In this document: in pieces, positions 1 through 10,008 of the stretch
How the letters are laid out: each line of letters starts with the position of its first letter
Position numbering within the stretch: the stretch's first letter is position 1
Origin: Hydrangea macrophylla
Lineage: Eukaryota > Streptophyta > Magnoliopsida > Cornales > Hydrangeaceae
NCBI GenBank assembly: GCA_033977485.1
Contig: CM066982.1
Span: 35,256,218-35,320,217 of the forward strand
DNA length: 64,000 bases
Reading direction: 5' to 3'
The notes under the pieces: model-generated
The model's input: only the letters and a program-made list of their open reading frames with translations
What the model was told of the DNA's origin: nothing
Databases searched by the model: none
Translations under genes and position numbers: made by a program

Positions 1-565
1 AAAGTTACATATTACAAGACCAACTAAACTATTACATCACTAATATAATAATAATAGAACTATAACAAAAGAAAAGCTCCAAAGTCTTCAGCTGGCAAAA
101 CCGTAGCCTTCCTCGTAGTAATCTTCACCAGCATAGTGTTCAGTAGTAAAGTCAGCATCTTGATAGCAGTCGGCCCCGTCTGGACCTATAAAGGTTGGAC
201 GTGGAAGGTCCAGCGGTATGAAAAGCCGTTAGCGGTTAAGCTAAGTGAGGGTCCCCTTAAGGTAACCACCACTTAAGGTAAGTTATTCTTCATCTCTTCT
301 TATTTCTCGAAACCATATCTCGTTCATCATTTCTTGTTCTCGATACTATGTCTTGTTCGTCTTTTCTTATTCTCAAAACCATGTCTTATTTAAACCCAAT
401 CATTCCCTTTGAAACTTAACCCAGAACTGAACTGACCAATGATATTGACTGAAAGAAGACTTAACTCCAAACGCACTTACTAGTCAAGAAAGAACAACAC
501 TCAACAAAGAATAGTTAACTGTCGCCCAACTGGCACTCAAACTATCGTCCAAATGGCATAAGTGT
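1..565. other. No gene recognised
   Basis: AT-rich DNA with scattered stops in all frames. A short GC-richer block (about 165-280) contains a repeated motif around cttaaggtaa. No retroelement protein motif is readable on either strand. It may be the end of another LTR element cut by the window edge, but nothing proves this. Confidence 0.4.
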
Positions 566-840
566 GCGGGAAATTGACTGTCGATCCTCAGGTCGCCCAC
601 ACGTTACCGAACACGTCATGCCGATCCTCACACCAAGGGTACGGGAAATTAATAATCACTTGGACGAACACGTCATGCCAATCCTAAGGTCACCCGTACA
701 TAACCGAACACGTCATGTCAATCCTCAGTCCAAGGGTGCGGAAAACTAATCAACTACTTGATCGAGCACGTCATGACGATCCTTAGGTCATCGCACTTGG
801 CCGAACACATCATGCCAATACTCAGATCAAGGAACAAAAC
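566..840. repeat. Degenerate ~95-bp tandem repeat, about three copies
   Basis: Three successive units share the blocks cgaacacgtcatgccgatcc, a g-rich spacer ending caagggtgcgg, and a gaaattaa or gaaaactaa start. Within each unit the acgtcatg-c-atcct block occurs twice, so the array probably grew from a shorter ~45-bp unit. Open reading frames across it are by-products of the repeat. The block lies just outside the gag-only element and is not part of it. Confidence 0.6.
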
Positions 841-1105
841 ATAACTCACCAATCGACTCCATTGAATAATCGAGAGACCAACTTTGCAATAATTATCCAA
901 ACACGACACGAAAGTTCACGAATTAACTTTGACCGGTAGTCACATGACTAGAAACGAAACCCAACGTCCCTTATTCACAGTAAATCTATTATTGAAGGTT
1001 TTATCGTTATTTTTCACGTTCGTAGTTTAGTTCATTTATATCATCCATTTATAACCATCAGTATTTCGCTTTACGTTCGACATTTCATTTTCCTCTCAAT
1101 ATACT
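841..1105. other. Non-coding flank ending in a target-site duplication
   Basis: No ORF or motif was recognised. The last five bases (1101-1105, atact) are the left copy of the target-site duplication of the adjacent LTR element. The right copy is at 4968-4972. Confidence 0.6.
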
Positions 1106-1773
1106 TGATACACCCAAAATTGGCTTTATCCTATGACCGAGCGGTTCAAATCAGCAGCCAGTCCATGTCCCAGTCAAATCATGCATAACTCCTCGGACAA
1201 GCATCAGTCTGAGCAGTCTAGTCTACCCGAAACTCATCATCCCGAGCAGTTCATCCACGAACCAGCCAACAGGTCGGGAAAATTACACGGGCACATCCTA
1301 CCGCGGGAACAGCTCATCCGGGCCCACAGACATGATCCCGAGCATTACGGGCAGTTTCCTACTCGAGCTAGAAGACTAATGGAAAGTGCAAACTATTTCC
1401 TAATCCAATAAGGAAATCCCCACAATTAATGCCAATCTATATCAATTGGACTATGTTTCCTTATCCATGTAGGAGTAGATCTCTTGCATCTATAAAAGAG
1501 ACCTCTCACCCCCATTGAAGGGGCCGACTTTTCAGTCTACACAGCACCTCTATAGCATTCATCTACATGCACGGCCAGCCTACGGTAGTTCCAGACTTGT
1601 TGGTTCACCACAGGCCCCCGGCTCTTTTACAGTATAGTGAACGTGCTCAGACACACACGTGGGCGTAGGTACCTTCATTAATAGGGCCGAACCACAAGCA
1701 AAGAATCAGTCTCTCACTTTCTCTCTCCTTAAACTGCTCTACTTTTTACTCTTACCAATTTTTGACATCATCA
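1106..1773 (+). repeat. 5' LTR of the gag-only element
   Basis: 668 bp, bounded by TG and CA. Aligned by eye with 4300-4967 it has the same length and high identity. A TATA-like box lies at 1491-1497. The ORF across its first third is not a gene, because both LTRs carry it and it has no gag or pol similarity. Confidence 0.9.
1491..1497 (+). promoter_or_regulatory. TATA-like box in the LTR
   Basis: The sequence tataaaa is preceded by cttgcatc and followed by gagacctctc. The same box sits at 4685-4691 in the 3' LTR. It is the only good TATA box in the LTR and would define U3 to its left. Confidence 0.6.
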
Positions 1774-1796
1774 GTTTGGCACCGTCTATGGGAAAC
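1774..1796 (+). other. Putative primer-binding site
   Basis: Directly after the LTR end lies gtttggcaccgtctatggg. The tggcaccgtctatggg core is of the kind found at the primer site of Tat-like Ty3/gypsy elements (TGGCRCCGTC...). I cannot assign the tRNA with certainty. Confidence 0.55.
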
Positions 1797-1915
1797 GACA
1801 AGTCTTTTCATCAACAAATCTCTTGATTGATCGTCATGCACCGAAGAAGGGTAAGAAGGCTGATCAGTAGTCCGACCGGGATGTTCCTCCGGCCCCGGCA
1901 CCGGCTGCGGCAGTC

Positions 1916-3129
1916 ATGACATCTGAGCAGATTATCGTGACCCTCACACAACTCTTGGAGGGCCAGCGTCAAATCCAGCAATAGATCAAAGCCCTGCTAG
2001 CCCAGCAAAGTAGTCCTCCAGGGGCTGGGAAATGAACCGAGAACATTGCGTACGGTCGGGAACCAGAGACATTAACAGTGGGCGTGCTGCCCGAGAGGAA
2101 AGGCGGGAGTATATGGCCCGGGAATCAGTCCAGGGTCACTCGGTGAAGAGGTGAGTCATCCCTGGGCACACGGTTACCTGGAGTCATAGCCGAGCCCGAT
2201 CCCAGAGGACAGCACCCCGCCATAAAGAAAAATCCTCTTCCACCGACCCGACCAATCCCTCGGATACCAGTCTGGAAGGAGTGGAATCCCAAATCAAGGA
2301 CTTGCAGAAGCAGATTGACGAAGTGGCCAAAAAGCTTGGTCAAAATCGCGCTCAGAATCAGGCCAATACCAAGACAGAGTCACCATTCTCCAGCCAGATC
2401 AAGAGGTTTGCCATCCCGCGCAAATTCAAGCAGCCTCGCCTAGATCCCTATAATGGCTCGGGAAGCCCAGTCTACCACGTCCGGACCTATAAGGTTCAGA
2501 TGGCCCTAGCCACCAACTCCGATGAACTACACTGCCTAACCTTCCCCAGCACTTTGAAAGGCCTGGCCGTGCAGTGGTTCTACTCCTTGGAGCCCCGATC
2601 GGTCTGCAGTTTCAAACAACTCAGCAAGCAGTTCATCAACCAGTTCATCGGAATGCATGAACGGCCAAAGCCTGATATGCAGCTACTGACAGTCATACAA
2701 AGGGATAATGAGACCCTCAAGGAGTTCACCGACCGGTTCAACCAACAGAAGCTTCAAATCCGCAATCTGAACGAGGCAGTCGCCATCATAGCCTTCTGCT
2801 CAGGAGTTCAACACACCAAGTGCGCCGCGTCGTTCCACAGAAACTGACCGAAAACTTTGGTTGAGCTCTCAAAGAGATTTGGAAAGTACATTGACACTGA
2901 AGAATTTCTAAAGACCAAAGACACCGGGCAAGAAAGCAACGAGTCTTCTAGAAGTAAGCGAAAGTGAGATCAGCCCGGGAGTTCTGACAGTTCTTCCAGT
3001 TCACAGCAGACTGGGTCAGACAGCCCCGACCCGACCTCCAGTTCACAGTGGGCTGAGTCTGGTAGCCTCAACCCGACCTCCAGTTCACAGTGGAATGAGT
3101 CTGGCAGCCCTGACCCGACCTCCAGTTAA
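1916..3129 (+). pseudogene. gag: Degenerate gag of the gag-only element
   Basis: Gag forms the RNA-packaging particle in the cytoplasm. The first in-frame segment starts at ATG 1916 and meets stops at 1982 and about 2031; the main reading frame (about 2224-2844) is shifted relative to it. The main frame holds the retrotransposon gag core: a hydrophobic alpha-helical region with AVQWFYSLEP, followed by FTDRFNQQKLQIRNL. Upstream is a coiled-coil-like stretch rich in K, Q and E. The frame continues past TGA 2845-2847 (a position fitting a former CGA) and TGA 2965-2967 to TAA 3127-3129. The C-terminal part is rich in S, D and P and ends in a 14-residue repeat. No CCHC knuckle is visible. A typical gag is longer and runs on into protease. 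Confidence 0.75.
3029..3129 (+). repeat. 42-bp tandem repeat in the gag 3' end
   Basis: Just over two units of about 42 bp start at gacctccagttcacagtgg. Each codes 14 residues with a conserved SSSQW start. The unit length is a multiple of three, so expansion kept the frame. Confidence 0.7.
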
Positions 3130-3267
3130 CATCGGTCAGGATCAAGCAGTTTTGAATTTGCCCGACGATCCTAATCTGGCCCCCTATCTCCATCAACCTA
3201 GATGAGCCCGACAATAGTGGTACCCGCCTGATCACCACATGAGGCTACACCGATTGTCAGAGAGCTC

Positions 3268-3446
3268 TTACAAAGACCTCGGGCCTAACCCTGAGGCACG
3301 TAAAGACCTCGAGCCTAACCCTGAGGCATAAAAAGGCCTCGAGCTCCAAACTCAGGCACTAAAAAGACCTCGGGCTCCGAACCCAGGCACAAAAGACCTC
3401 GGGATCATACCCGAGGCAAAAGACCTCAGGGTCATGCCCGAGGCAT
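3268..3446 (+). repeat. ~30-bp tandem repeat, about six copies
   Basis: Repeats of the pattern aaagacctcgggc followed by ctgaggca are seen about six times. The array is non-coding and lies inside the element, downstream of gag. Confidence 0.75.
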
Positions 3447-3715
3447 CGGCTTCGCTTAGGTCCAACCTACGATGGGGGCAAACCCCCTAGGTGGCTGATG
3501 ATGGCAAGCTTCAAAAGACCCTACAACCACCATGTTCTAGGTCGGTTACCTCCAGTTATAGCCTCTGTAAGACCCTCGTCTTAGCGAAAGCTTGGGGGGC
3601 AAGACGGCATAGTGAACTAAACAGGTAATCACACCGGGTATCTACAGGCCTCACAGATAACCAAGTCAAAATCTTGGACAACCTGAGCACCTACAGTACT
3701 CAGAGGCATTAACTC
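3447..3715 (+). other. Non-coding internal sequence of the gag-only element
   Basis: It holds motifs repeated further downstream, including ggtccaaccgacgataggg and ggcaagcttcaaaagacc. No coding potential was recognised where an autonomous element would carry pol. Confidence 0.5.
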
Positions 3716-4015
3716 CACTTAGGTCCAAGCCGACGATAGGGGTGACTAAAATCTCTTAGGTTGGCCGACGATAGAGGAGCAAAAAGACCCTAAAACAACG
3801 TGATTTAGGTCAGCTCCAGCAACATGGTCAAGCTCTTCTCCCAACAGTCTTGACGAAGGCTGGCTGGGCGGAAGACAACCATCCTGGGGAGTTAACATAA
3901 AAGGACCCCTAAAGCAATATGCTATAGGTCGGCTTTTCCAACATGGTAAAATTCTTCTACCCACAACCTTGACGAAGGTTCACGGGCAGAAGATAACCAT
4001 CCTGGAGGCTAACTC
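3716..4015 (+). repeat. Two ~130-bp tandem units
   Basis: Two diverged units share blocks such as aaaagaccc, ataggtcggc or ttaggtcagc, ccaacatggt, ttgacgaaggt and ataaccatcctgg. They are non-coding. Confidence 0.65.
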
Positions 4016-4019
4016 AGAC

Positions 4020-4200
4020 AAAAAAGACTCCGAAGTAGGTCGAGTATCAACTCTCGGTCACTTCTCGAGCATTCAAAGACTCCGAATTAGATCGGGTCTC
4101 AACTCACGGTCACTTCCCGAGCACCTAAAAGTCCCGAGCTAGGCTGGGTCTCAACTCTCAACCAGTTCCTGAGAACTCACTAGGCTCAGAAGCCCCGAGT
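4020..4200 (+). repeat. Three ~57-bp tandem units before the 3' LTR
   Basis: Three units of the form aaagactccgaattagatcg followed by gggtctcaactctcggtcac and ttcccgagca occur in line. A purine-rich tract (about 4284-4298, ggaaatggggggcaac) follows, abuts the 3' LTR and is the likely plus-strand primer. Confidence 0.65.
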
Positions 4201-4299
4201 CAGCTTCCCCAAGCACTCAGACAGTGGCAAGTAACATCAAACTGATTTCCAAACTTGCCCCGATATAGCATCTGGCCAACCTTGGAAATGGGGGGCAAC

Positions 4300-4967
4300 T
4301 GATACACCCAAAATTGGCTCTATCCTATGACCGAGCGGTTCAAATCAGCAGCCAGTCCATGTCCCGGTCAAATCATGCATAACTCCTTGGACAAGCATCG
4401 GCCCGAGCGGTCTAGTCTACCCGAAACTCATCATCCCGAGCAGTTCATCCACGACCCAGCCAACAGGTTGGGAAAACCGCATGGGCACATCCTACCGCAG
4501 GAACATCTCATCCGGGCACACAGGCATGATCCCGATCATTACGGGCAGTTTCCTACCCGAGTTAGAAGACTAAAGGAAAGTGCAAACTATTTCCTAATCC
4601 AATAAGGAAATCCCCACAATTAATGCCAATCTATATCAATTGGATTATGTTTCCTTATCCATGTAGGAGTAGATCTCTTGCATCTATAAAAGAGACCTCT
4701 CACCCCCATTGAAGGGGCCGACTTTTTAGTCTACACAACACCTCTATAGCATTCATCTACATGCACGGCCGGCCTACGGTAGTTCCAGACTTGTTAGTTC
4801 ACCACAGGCCCCTGGCTCTTTTACAGTATAGTGAACGTGCTCAGACACACACGTGGACGTAGGTACCTTCATTAACAGGGCCAAACCACATATAAAGAAT
4901 CAGTCTCTCACTTTCTCTCTCCTTAAATTGTTCTACTTTTTACTCTCACCAATTTTTGGCATCATCA
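4300..4967 (+). repeat. 3' LTR of the gag-only element
   Basis: 668 bp, tgatacaccc to catcatca. The TATA-like box is at 4685-4691. It is followed by the target duplication atact (4968-4972). Confidence 0.9.
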
Positions 4968-4972
4968 ATACT

Positions 4973-5374
4973 TATGATGGAAACTTTCCCAATCACTTAC
5001 TAATGCAATAATCTTGCCATTCAACATACTTATAGTTTGGATATGAATTTTCCAACTGTCATTAAACTATGTTCACATAGCTCATGGATTTATAATCATG
5101 GATTTAATACCAATAAACATATAGATGAAACCCTTAACACACTCATCTACGCGATAGCACTACCATAGCACAAGATTTTCATAATAACACAGGTACCGAA
5201 AAAATAGCATCAACAATCAACACCATGCATAACAAAACATCATACAAAAAGCTACACAATCTGCCAGGATACATTTTCACTGTGTTGACTGAATTAACAT
5301 GATTTATTTAGGCATGATAAATTGCTTTGTAGATCAAACTCAAAACTAAAACATTGTAGATAATAGGAATATCT
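4973..5374. other. No gene recognised
   Basis: AT-rich sequence without a recognisable ORF, element end or protein motif. It continues into the ~190-bp repeat array and may be part of the same unclassified repeat. Confidence 0.4.
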
Positions 5375-6055
5375 TCATGTACAAAAAAATCTAGCTTCAA
5401 TTACATTTTTGAGCTACTCAAACTATTTATTTTACAAGACATTTCTTATATCTCGGACTGTTATGTCCCAGATTTATAGTACTGCATCATACGTGAATTT
5501 CACCTATAAAGGAGGGGTTTTTAGACTAAGATATAGAAGGGTTATTTGTAGATAAATGAGTTAGGTTTCTCCACAAAAAAACTAGCTTATTCTCATTTTT
5601 GAGCTGCACAAAACATTCATTTTACTAAACTATATTCTGCTGAAAGTTTCAGTTTCTCAGATTTATAACACTGCGTTGTATATGCATTTCACCCATGAAG
5701 GATTGATTTATAGACTGAGCTATAGAAGGGTTATTTGTAGATAAATGAGTTAGAGTTTACCACAAAAAAACCTAGCTTAAATTCGATTTTTGAGCTCCTC
5801 AAAACATCCATTTTACTAAACTACATTCTGCTGGAAGTTTCTATTTTCCCAGGTTTATAACACTGCGTTGTTCATGCATTTCACCCATGAAGGATTGATT
5901 TCTAGACTGAGCTATAGTAGAGTTATTTGTAGATATATGAGTTATCGTTTACCACAAAAAAACCTAGCTTAATTCGGATTTTCGAACTGCACAAAACATT
6001 CATTTTACTAAACTATGTTCTGCTGAAAGTTTCAGTTTCTCAGATTTATGGATTT
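5375..6055. repeat. ~190-bp tandem repeat, about 3.5 copies
   Basis: The block ccacaaaaaaacctagctt recurs near 5380, 5571, 5760 and 5951. It is followed each time by tttgagct-c-caaaacat-cattttactaaact, then ttctgctg-aagttt, then cacccatgaaggattgatt. The copies differ by substitutions and small indels, so the array is old. Confidence 0.8.
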
Positions 6056-6792
6056 GTCTTGCATGTCATGAAAACTTCAACACAACAACATCAAACTTCT
6101 ACTAAACATTAATACATACTATATATGTTCTAAATTGAGTTATATTACTCACAATTTACTCACCAAAGCTTGAAATTGAGCTTGGATGTTGTTTTTGAGC
6201 TTAATGGAGTTTGAACTTCAAACTTCAAGGATGAACTCCTTCTTAACTTTTCTTCTCTCTTTTTCTCATGAAATACCCAAGTCTCCTAATTTTCTCTCCA
6301 AAAATTTAGATTATGATCCAACTAAGAGAGTGTATTGTGTGCATGTGCTTGTTTATGTAGAAAGTTGGGTGGTGGCAAGTGTCATCTTGCATGTAAGCAT
6401 GTATTCATGCAAGGACAAGTGTCCTAGAGCTGGACAAGTGTCATATGGGGTGGTGACATGGAGCTTGCCATGTGGCCGGCCATATAGGGCCCACCTTGGA
6501 TTGTGTGCCACTTTCTCAATTTACGTGCATAAGTTCCTCGATATACGTATCGGTCTTGATTTACGTACAATCGGGTATTATTTCTATTGGCCGGGTCTGG
6601 GTATGGGACTAAGTTAAATCTTATTACGGTCGAGTTGGTATGGTTACTATAGTCTAATCAGTAATCCTAAGATATATCAAACCGTCTCCCAACTAAAATA
6701 ATAATATAATCATATAGCCGGTCCAATACAAAAATTCGAAAAGCTGATATTATTAATGAAAGAAAAATTACAGTTGTTACAGGAACGCATAC
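6056..6792. other. Unassigned, possibly LTR-like sequence
   Basis: The 143-residue ORF at 6186-6617 has no recognisable domain. The region ends abruptly where minus-strand integrase sequence of Tat copy 1 starts (about 6793). It may be the LTR or UTR of another element, but no boundary or duplication was found. Confidence 0.35.
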
Positions 6793-7183
6793 CCATTCAT
6801 GTATTTCTTCCATCATCCTTCTGGCGTCCTTCCCGAACAAGAAAGTCAGGTTGTGACCATTGTACCCTTTTTTTTAATAATTTTCCGCTGCAAATTATGA
6901 ACTATGCTGCTAACCTTTGAATTGCTCTTTTATCTTTCTCAGTAGAGTCTTGGGGGTATGTTCCCTAATCTATAAAGTTCCAGACATCTTGATACCATGT
7001 TGTTTCATTCTCTTCTTCTTCGATTGCAACGATCATGCTAAATGATGGTTCGTATCTTTGCTCGATTACCAGAGGCATCATTTTTACCCCTATAGGGATT
7101 TTGATCATGGAGGCTAGGGTAGCCAATGAATCTACTAACTGGTTCTCTTCTCTGGGTAGGTAAAAGAATATTATGCTCTTGAA
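6793..7183 (-). pseudogene. pol: Tat copy 1: aRNase H C-terminus and integrase N-terminus remnant
   Basis: The reverse strand matches copy 2 at 56400-56830 almost block for block, including the sequence before the integrase zinc region and the codons for a former ADSLATLAS-type end of the archaeal RNase H. It breaks at 6793 before the HHCC zinc finger is complete. Several frame breaks are present, and no catalytic DDE part remains. Confidence 0.7.
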
Positions 7184-7924
7184 CTATTTCTTGAGTTCAT
7201 CGAGATGGTCATAGTAGGGCTTCAACCTCTCTTCTTTCACCTTCCATTCTCCTCTAGCTTGTGACACAATGAGATTTGAATCTCCGAAGACATCCAACTT
7301 TTGAATTATCAATTCTATGGCCGCTTCCATCCCCAGATTGCATGCCTCGTATTCAGCAGTGTTGTTGGTGGAGTTATAATTGAGCTTGACTACTAGTGGG
7401 GTATGGTCCCCATTTGGTGATACCAGGATCATACCTACTCCATATCCTTTCATGTTAGCTGCCCCATTAAAGTGCAACTTCCACTGTTCTTCTTTGATAT
7501 CCATGACATTCTCGTCCGGGAACAAGAAGTCTCCATTTTCTTCGAAATCAACAACGTGTTCCACAAGATTCTCAGCTATAGTTCTCCCTATTACCGATTT
7601 GCTTGTCACATACTTGATATCGAATTCAGATAGTAGGAATAGCCAATAGGATATACGACCGATCATGTTTTTGAGGAGGTATTTTAGAGGATCTATGCGG
7701 GATATGAGCATAATTAGAAAGGTCAGCATGTAGTGCATTAATTGGCAGGTGCACCAGATAAAGGCCCAACATGTTTTTTCAAAGGTAGAATAATTGAGCT
7801 CATACCCAGTCATCCTCTTGCTAAGGTAATATATGGCTTTTTCAGAGTGGCCTTCTTTTCCTTCTTGGACCAACATGCGCCCCATGGCATTTTTGGAGAC
7901 AGATAGGTTAAGAAATAAGGGCAT
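7184..7924 (-). pseudogene. pol: Tat copy 1: RNase H and archaeal-type RNase H
   Basis: A 246-residue open segment. Residues 1-110 match the Ty3/gypsy RNase H (KAIYYLSKRMTGYELNYST, then YVTSKSVIGRT). Residues 145-240 match the second, archaeal-type RNase H that marks the Tat lineage (GYGVGMILVSPNGDHTPL, NNTAEYEACNLGMEAAIEL). In a working enzyme this domain removes RNA from hybrids. Here the first catalytic aspartate is replaced: FNGAAN stands where copy 2 has FDGAAN. The frame is open to TAA near 7184, whereas copy 2 has stops in the same stretch. Confidence 0.85.
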
Positions 7925-8000
7925 GTAAGGAATGGGTGGTGAAAGAACGGGCGGTTTTTGAAGGAAGGCTTTTATTTTATCAAATGTAGCTTGGCATTGG

Positions 8001-8537
8001 TCATCCCATTGAAACTTCTCCTTTCCTCAGTAACCGGAATAAGGCATCACATGTAGTTGTGAGCTTGGAAATAAATTGACTGATGAATTGGATCCTTCCA
8101 AAGAATCCACTCACTTCTTTCTCATTCCGTGGCGGCACCATTTCTAGAATTGCCTTGATTTTGGAGGGATCGACCTTTATCCCTCTTTGGAAATGCACTT
8201 TTGGTGGTTTTTCAATTAGTTGCTTAAGTTTGATTGGGAGATCCTCGGAGGGATCAGTGTATTCACAAGTATTAGACACAGAGGCGTAAGCAGGACCATC
8301 TTTCGTTTCATTCATAACAGGTGGAGTGATTACATCAGACAGTGATTGGCCAACAGCGGCCGATTTTGGTATAGACTCGATAATAGGAAGTATAGACTCC
8401 GGGGGAATAGGGGATAGGGAGACACCGACAGATGACTCTACAGCCTGGTTGCCCAGACCCTCCTTAGTTGGCATGATCTGATCATCTTGGCTCTTGGCCC
8501 TCTTTCCTTCCTTTTCTTCAGCGAGCTCTTCCCACAT
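8001..8537 (-). pseudogene. pol: Tat copy 1: linker fused to RT thumb, RT core deleted
   Basis: Residues 1-130 are the acidic linker between protease and RT (MWEELAEEKEGKRAKSQDDQ and onward). The frame then jumps directly to the sequence after the RT palm (VDPSKIKAILEMVPPRNEKE). In copy 2 about 835 bp lie between these points (about 57788-58623) and code the palm with motif A and YVDD. The join at 8185-8215 carries a 12-base block that is the reverse complement of the copy 2 sequence next to the deletion. A small frame difference near 8030 separates it from the RNase H segment. Confidence 0.8.
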
Positions 8538-8566
8538 TTTCTCGATAGCCTCAGTGTTTAGATACT

Positions 8567-9724
8567 TTAACCAGTCTTCCTCTGTGGTTTTTGCAACTTC
8601 TTCCGGATAGAACGAATCTTGATAAGGGGGCCTTTCACAGTCAGCAAAGATTTTAAGCCCAAGGTGCCTTTTTCTGGTGGTCTGGTGGATCTAAGGTTCA
8701 GGAAACCAAAAGTAGGGGAAGACATACCCTTCTTTGATAAATTGCCCATTCAAGGTCTTGCGGTACGGTGGGAGACTCCTCACTCTCTTCTTCCATGACT
8801 TTTGGAGCTTGATGTCTTCTTCAGTGGGCTTGTACCCTAATCCGAAAGTGTCTTTTTATCCTTTGATCTGAGGTAACTCACGAATCCCTTGTTGGCATCG
8901 TCTCAATCCCATTCCAGGGAAGTAGTTCATTTTGCACTCGATATTGACCACCACAGAGTGGACCTCTGGGAACCTGTCGCCATCACTAACTATATGGATC
9001 TTCTCCATGAAGAATCCTCTGATTTCTTCTTCTTCTAGTTCAAGTATTTGGATTTCAAAAACAGGAGCGTAGCTTGGGAAGGCCTCATTTCCCCAACTGT
9101 TGCCAAGGATGATTTTCACCTCTTTCTCATGAATTTATATGATCATTTGGTGCACAGTGGATGACACAGCTTTGTTGACATACAGCCAGGGCCTCCCAAT
9201 TAACAAATTAAACGAGGCAAGTATGTCCATAACTTGAAAGATTTCAGTACTAACCAAAGATCCTACCCAGATTTGGAGAGAAATGGTCCCCATCATATTT
9301 CTCTTGGTGTTATTGTAGGCTCTCACAGATTACACAGATATATGATGTCGAAGATGTTGACCCCTAAGGTAGTGGCAGTTCTTAGAGCACAAACATTTAA
9401 GGCGAAGCCTGTATCGACAAGATAGAATGGCACCTATTGCCCCTTGCATCCGACGGTGATGTACAGAGCTTTGTTATGCCCAGATCCTTCTGGTGGCAAA
9501 TCCTCATCGGAGAAGGAGATGACTGGATTAGGGGTAAGTGTGCTTAAGAAGGCCACCATATCTTGCGGTACAGCATCAATAGGGACCTCAATCTTAGCCA
9601 AGGCATTCAACACGGCTTGTCTATGCCTGTAAGATGTTACCATGATGTCCCACATCGAAAGATGTGCTTGAGTTTTCTTCAACTGCTTTATCAATTCGTT
9701 GTCCTCTTCGATGACCTCATCCAT
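8567..9724 (-). pseudogene. pol: Tat copy 1: protease and downstream linker
   Basis: Broken into open segments 9434-9724, 9135-9326, 8856-9119 and 8567-8749. The first starts after a stop near 9725 and holds the protease approach (LSMWDIMVTSYRHRQAVLNA). The active-site region, read just left of 9434, is VDTGF followed by ALNVCAL, so D-T-G is present but the usual next residue Ser is Phe. SFNLLIGRPWLYVNK follows, the pair of conserved blocks typical of retroviral-type aspartic protease (flap side and GRPWL). The last part is the acidic linker shared with copy 2. Confidence 0.75.
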
Positions 9725-10008
9725 TTATCCTTTTCCCTTGTCCTTGGCTGGCCCTTTCTCCATGGTTTCTTTGACCGGTTGTGGAGGCTGATAATGATGA
9801 CCCGACCTAGTCAGATGATCAATCTCGACAGGAATAGGTCCTTCCACAGTCCCATCTTCTTTGAACCAATCGCAATTTGTTCCTATAAACAGTTTTTATG
9901 GCTCATCCCATACGGAGGCGTCACTTTCTTTATTAGGTCATACCATTTGAGATATACTGCCCCTAGATCATGTTCTTCCAGGAAGAACAAATCTTGTTCA
10001 TCATCTAG

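Larger units (their letters stand above)
1106..4967 (+). mobile_element. Non-autonomous gag-only LTR retrotransposon (TR-GAG-like)
   Basis: A complete 3862-bp element. It has two 668-bp LTRs starting tgatacaccc and ending catcatca, flanked by a perfect 5-bp duplication atact (1101-1105 and 4968-4972). A primer-site-like sequence follows the 5' LTR and a purine-rich tract (about 4284-4298) precedes the 3' LTR. The interior contains only a damaged gag; no protease, RT, RNase H or integrase motif is readable in any frame. This is the structure of terminal-repeat elements with a GAG domain, which need enzymes from an autonomous relative. The LTR pair differs at many positions, mostly transitions, so insertion is not recent. 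Confidence 0.85.

Noticed and set aside
1133..1411. 92-residue ORF in the gag-only LTR as a gene
   Set aside because: Present in both LTRs, upstream of the TATA box, with no domain. The pair at 1133 and 4327 reflects LTR duplication.
6186..6617. 143-residue plus-strand ORF as a host gene
   Set aside because: No recognisable domain, no upstream promoter or intron signals, low-complexity surroundings and adjacency to an element border. It is probably a chance ORF.
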